8,462 bases of DNA from CAXRGH01 sp964230195. GTDB taxonomy: Bacteria; Pseudomonadota; Gammaproteobacteria; Enterobacterales; Alteromonadaceae. The DNA is taken from positions 1 through 8,462 of the forward strand of contig CAXRGH010000244.1 in NCBI GenBank assembly GCA_964230195.1. Direction: 5' to 3'. Under the pieces are notes generated by a model that was not told the origin of the DNA, did no database searches, and was given only the letters and a program-made list of their open reading frames with translations. Below, piece after piece: positions 5,353 through 8,462 of the stretch (the stretch's first letter is position 1; each line of letters starts with the position of its first letter). The translations under genes and the position numbers were made by a program.

Positions 5353-6690
5353 TTACTCGCTCGCTTTTTGTACAGCTTCTGCAACATACGCAGCCCAATG
5401 CTCCGCATCGGCTTCGTTTTCAGCTTCAACCATAACTCGAATTAAGGGTTCAGTACCACTTTTTCTTAACAAAACACGCCCGGTGTTACCCAGCGCTTTC
5501 TCAGCTTCTGTTACAGAGTGAATAACTGTCTCATTCTCCAACGGAGAGCTCCCTTTATTAAAACGAACATTAATTAACGTCTGTGGATATTTTGTCATTC
5601 CTGAAGTCAATTCAGCCAGTGACAATTGAGTACGGATCATTGCTGACAATACCTGTAACCCTGCAACAATACCGTCACCCGTTGTTGCGGCGTCAAGGTT
5701 CAACACATGCCCTGAACCCTCACCTCCAATAGACCATTGTTTTTCATTCAACAACTCCATGACGTAACGGTCACCGACTTTACTACGTGCAAAAGGAATA
5801 CTTAAATTTGTTAGGGCAACTTCAAGTCCCAAATTACTCATTTGAGTTCCCACGACACCGCCATTTAACTGACCATTTTTCAAAGCATCTCGTGCAATAA
5901 TGAAAACAATCTGGTCACCATCAACAACCTCACCATTAGCGTCAACTAGCATGATTCTGTCACCATCACCATCTAAAGCAAATCCAAGATCCGCTTGATG
6001 TGATTTTACAGCGTCTTTCAGGTTCCCGAGTGACGTCGCACCAACACCATCGTTGATATTGATGCCCGAGGGCTCGTTACCAATAACGACAAGTTCTGCG
6101 CCCAACTCCTTCAATACTTTAGGCGCTATGTGATAAGTCGCACCGTGAGCACAATCCACAACAATTTTAAGCGATGCCAGTGAAAGTTCAGACGGGAAAT
6201 GGCTTTTACAAAACTCAATGTAACGCCCTGCAGCATCGTTGATACGGCTCGCTTTACCGAGAGCTTCTGATTCAACAACTGTCATTGGTTGATCGAGTAG
6301 AGCCTCAATTTCGAGCTCTTCATTGTCGTCTAATTTAAAACCTTCAGACGAAAAAAACTTAATACCGTTATCATAATAAGGATTGTGAGATGCGCTGATG
6401 ACGATGCCCGCCTCTGCGCGAAATGTTTTCGTCAAATAAGCCACCGCTGGCGTTGGCATGGGACCGAGCAACTTACTTTGTACACCGGCTGCAGATAAAC
6501 CCGCTTCAAGGGCGGCCTCCAGCATATAACCAGAAATACGTGTATCTTTACCAATGAGTACCTTATTAGTCCCTTTCTTTGACAACACTTTCCCTGCAGC
6601 CCAGCCAAGTTTCATCACAAATTCTGGAGTAATTGGATATTCACCAACTTTCCCACGTACACCATCGGTGCCAAAGTATTTACGCTTCAT
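5353..6690 (-). CDS. glmM: Phosphoglucosamine mutase
   Basis: A 445-residue alpha-D-phosphohexomutase, the same length as E. coli GlmM. It converts glucosamine 6-phosphate to glucosamine 1-phosphate, on the route to UDP-GlcNAc for peptidoglycan and lipopolysaccharide. FGTDGVRG opens domain 1. S101 in ISASHNP is the phosphoserine of the catalytic cycle. D240, D242 and D244 in LDGDGDR hold the magnesium. GEGSGH (323-328) is the sugar-binding loop, and RKSGTEPLIRV (409-419) is the phosphate-binding loop of the C-terminal domain. All motifs are intact. It lies 20 bases after the folP stop with a weak ribosome site (TTGAG), consistent with cotranscription. Confidence 0.98.
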   Translation of the reverse strand: MKRKYFGTDGVRGKVGEYPITPEFVMKLGWAAGKVLSKKGTNKVLIGKDTRISGYMLEAALEAGLSAAGVQSKLLGPMPTPAVAYLTKTFRAEAGIVISASHNPYYDNGIKFFSSEGFKLDDNEELEIEALLDQPMTVVESEALGKASRINDAAGRYIEFCKSHFPSELSLASLKIVVDCAHGATYHIAPKVLKELGAELVVIGNEPSGININDGVGATSLGNLKDAVKSHQADLGFALDGDGDRIMLVDANGEVVDGDQIVFIIARDALKNGQLNGGVVGTQMSNLGLEVALTNLSIPFARSKVGDRYVMELLNEKQWSIGGEGSGHVLNLDAATTGDGIVAGLQVLSAMIRTQLSLAELTSGMTKYPQTLINVRFNKGSSPLENETVIHSVTEAEKALGNTGRVLLRKSGTEPLIRVMVEAENEADAEHWAAYVAEAVQKASE

Positions 6691-6710
6691 TTATTATCTC
6701 AATATTCTTA

Positions 6711-7508
6711 TTAAAACGATTGCGTTGCCCAAAATACGTCAATAGCATCTCGTGTTTCGGCAACATCGTGCACTCTCAGTACGTCCGCTCCATTCATTAG
6801 CGCTATAGTACCGGCTGCTAAACTCCCTGCTAGTCTATCCTGAGCAGGGCGCCCTGTCACCTCCCCAATCATAGATGTTCGCGATATTCCTGCCAGAATG
6901 GGAACGCCAAACTGAGTAAAATGGTTCAGTTGATTCAACAGCTGGTAATTGTGTGACACCGTTTTACCAAAACCAAAACCTGGGTCCAGTATAATGCGGT
7001 CCTTGGCTATGCCGTGAGCATGACATGCATTTAAGCGCTCTAATAGAAACGATGTTATATCACTCATTACGTCATCATAGGTTGGTGCTTTTTGCATTGT
7101 CTTTGGAGTTCCCTGCATATGCATTAAGCAGATTCTAACATCACTCTTGGCTACTGCTTCGAGTGCCCCCGGTGCTCTTAATGCATTGACGTCATTAATC
7201 ATATCAGCACCTTCCAATATAGCAGCCTCCATCACCGCAGTTTTTTTGGTATCAATTGAGACTGGTATTTCAACCTCAGATTTAATTGCTTTCAACACTG
7301 GAATAACGCGTTGTAACTCTTCATCTACTGGCACCTCCTCAGCACCAGGCCGAGTCGATTCACCACCGATATCAATAATATCGGCGCCCTGTTCGATCAA
7401 TTCCATTGCAGTTTCAATCGCTCTTCCGGTTTCAAGGAAACGTCCCCCGTCAGAAAAAGAATCAGGTGTAACATTTAAAATTGCCATGAGTTTAGGCTTA
7501 TCGCGCAT
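6711..7508 (-). CDS. folP: Dihydropteroate synthase
   Basis: A TIM-barrel enzyme joining p-aminobenzoate to 6-hydroxymethyl-dihydropterin diphosphate in folate synthesis; the sulfonamide target. With the start at 7508 it has 265 residues. Motifs: ILNVTPDSFSDGG (10-22), GGESTRPGA (48-56), SIDT (84-87), MINDVNAL (103-110), LMHMQGTPKTMQ (128-139), LDPGFGFGKT (174-183), GISRTSMIG (207-215) and RVHDV (245-249). The SRTS motif has Thr211 where the family normally has Lys (E. coli Lys221). A longer frame begins at 7547, but that ATG is inside a terminator hairpin, has no ribosome site, and would add 13 residues (MGALGTHFFGKIH) unlike the family. The 7508 ATG has GGGA about 8 bases upstream. Since a terminator stands directly in front, folP depends on read-through or on a promoter inside ftsH. 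Confidence 0.95.
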   Translation of the reverse strand: MRDKPKLMAILNVTPDSFSDGGRFLETGRAIETAMELIEQGADIIDIGGESTRPGAEEVPVDEELQRVIPVLKAIKSEVEIPVSIDTKKTAVMEAAILEGADMINDVNALRAPGALEAVAKSDVRICLMHMQGTPKTMQKAPTYDDVMSDITSFLLERLNACHAHGIAKDRIILDPGFGFGKTVSHNYQLLNQLNHFTQFGVPILAGISRTSMIGEVTGRPAQDRLAGSLAAGTIALMNGADVLRVHDVAETRDAIDVFWATQSF

Positions 7509-7520
7509 GTGAATTTTCCC

Positions 7521-7548
7521 AAAAAAATGGGTGCCTAAAGCACCCATT
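7521..7548 (-). terminator. Intrinsic terminator between ftsH and folP
   Basis: On the minus strand AATGGGTGC, loop TTTAG, GCACCCATT is a perfect 9-bp stem followed directly by a T-run (seven A on the plus strand at 7521-7527). It begins 20 bases after the ftsH stop and ends 12 bases before the folP start. Shape and T-run fit a Rho-independent terminator that may be partial. Confidence 0.88.
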
Positions 7549-7568
7549 GTTAGTCATGTTGGCGGTGA

Positions 7569-8462
7569 TTAATGCGGTTGTTCACCAGGCTCACCAGAAA
7601 TGTGACCACTGTTTTCGCTGGTTGAATCACCAGAAGAAGCAGAATCGTCTTTATCATTTCGATCAGATTCTTTCCAGTCTGCTGGCTCACGCACCGGAAC
7701 TCTCTCCATAAGATCATCAATCTGCTTTGCATCAATGGTTTCATACTTCATTAACGCATCTTTCATGGAGTGGAGGATGTCCATATTGTCTTTTAGTATT
7801 TGTTCGGCACGCACATAATTGCGATTAACAACGTCTCTGATTTCACTATCTATCTGTTGCGCCGTTTCGTCTGACATATTTTTCGATTGCGCAACACTGC
7901 GTCCCAAGAATACTTCACCCTCTTCTTCAGCGTACAGTAGCGGCCCCATTTTCTCTGATAGTCCCCATTGGGTAACCATCTTGCGGGCCAAGTCAGTAGC
8001 TCGTTCAATATCGTTAGAAGCGCCTGTTGTTACCATGTCAGCGCCATAAATAATATCTTCAGCGATACGTCCACCAAATAAGCTAGAAATCATGCTCTCA
8101 ATGTGGCGTTTTGTATAACTAACCCTGTCTTGCTCAGGTAAATACATGGTGACGCCGAGTGCTCTACCACGCGGAATAATTGACACCTTGTACACTGGGT
8201 CGTGCTCTGGAACCAAACGTCCAACAATGGCATGTCCCGCTTCGTGATAGGCCGTCATCGCTTTCTCGTCTTCAGACATCACCATAGACTTGCGCTCGGC
8301 GCCCATCATGATTTTGTCTTTTGCTTTATCAAACTCTTCCATAGACACCACTCGCTTGTCACTGCGCGCTGCAAACAATGCCGCCTCATTCACGAGGTTG
8401 GCAAGGTCAGCACCTGAGAATCCGGGTGTGCCTCGGGCAATCACTGAAGGTTCTACGTCATC
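7569..8462 (-). CDS. ftsH: ATP-dependent zinc metalloprotease FtsH, C-terminal part
   Basis: The last 297 residues of FtsH; the frame stays open to the window edge (first residues DDVEPSVIARGTPGFSG), so the transmembrane and most AAA+ parts lie outside. ARGTPGFSGADLANLVNEAAL is the end of the AAA+ module (alpha-helical lid). HEAGH (8246-8232, fragment residues 73-77) holds the zinc histidines and catalytic Glu, and D151 in GASNDIERAT is the expected third zinc ligand. LLYAEEEGEVFLGRS and DNMDILHSMKDALMKYETID are highly conserved. The last 45 or so residues are a hydrophilic, Ser/Asp/Gly-rich tail, variable between species. FtsH degrades misassembled membrane proteins (including SecY), LpxC and sigma32. 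It is the gene upstream of folP, as in E. coli, but here a terminator intervenes. Confidence 0.98.
   Translation of the reverse strand, partial: DDVEPSVIARGTPGFSGADLANLVNEAALFAARSDKRVVSMEEFDKAKDKIMMGAERKSMVMSEDEKAMTAYHEAGHAIVGRLVPEHDPVYKVSIIPRGRALGVTMYLPEQDRVSYTKRHIESMISSLFGGRIAEDIIYGADMVTTGASNDIERATDLARKMVTQWGLSEKMGPLLYAEEEGEVFLGRSVAQSKNMSDETAQQIDSEIRDVVNRNYVRAEQILKDNMDILHSMKDALMKYETIDAKQIDDLMERVPVREPADWKESDRNDKDDSASSGDSTSENSGHISGEPGEQPH

Noticed and set aside
7509..7547. N-terminal extension MGALGTHFFGKIH of folP from the ATG at 7547
   Set aside because: The ATG and following codons are part of a terminator stem-loop and T-run, no ribosome site precedes it, and the residues do not resemble FolP N-termini.

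Overview
The window looks like chromosomal DNA from a gammaproteobacterium of moderate G+C, probably marine. The evidence is the gene order ftsH-folP-glmM-tpiA-secG-tRNA-Leu(GAG), the gammaproteobacterial character of those proteins, and a left half carrying a formylglycine sulfatase and a poly-glycine lipoprotein, both common in Alteromonadales-like marine bacteria. The exact genus cannot be read from the sequence.

Right half (about 4043-8462, all minus strand) is core genome. It holds the 3' part of ftsH (membrane AAA+ zinc protease), a strong intrinsic terminator, folP (dihydropteroate synthase), glmM (phosphoglucosamine mutase), tpiA (triosephosphate isomerase), secG (SecYEG subunit) and a tRNA-Leu(GAG) gene, closed by a textbook terminator. 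Spacing from folP to the tRNA is tight, so this is probably one transcription unit. It joins folate synthesis, cell-wall precursor synthesis, glycolysis, protein export and one tRNA. In E. coli the tRNA is followed, under separate promoters, by argG-metY-rimP-nusA-infB. None of those genes is seen here.

Left half (1-4042) is accessory in character. From the left edge it holds: the start of a minus-strand lipoprotein that runs off the window, a divergent promoter region, a YibF-like glutathione S-transferase, a perfect hairpin, an exported sulfatase, a convergent small exported histidine-rich protein of unknown function, a divergent YigZ/IMPACT-family protein, and about 210 bases without a convincing gene that contain two abutting perfect palindromes and a consensus TATAAT.

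No obvious new multi-gene system is present. The points most worth checking are the histidine-rich exported protein, a Lys-to-Thr change at a normally conserved active-site position of the dihydropteroate synthase, the non-canonical GK-x-G motif of the sulfatase, the terminator between ftsH and folP (which also corrects the folP start), the end of core synteny at the tRNA, and the palindrome cluster at 3895-3916.
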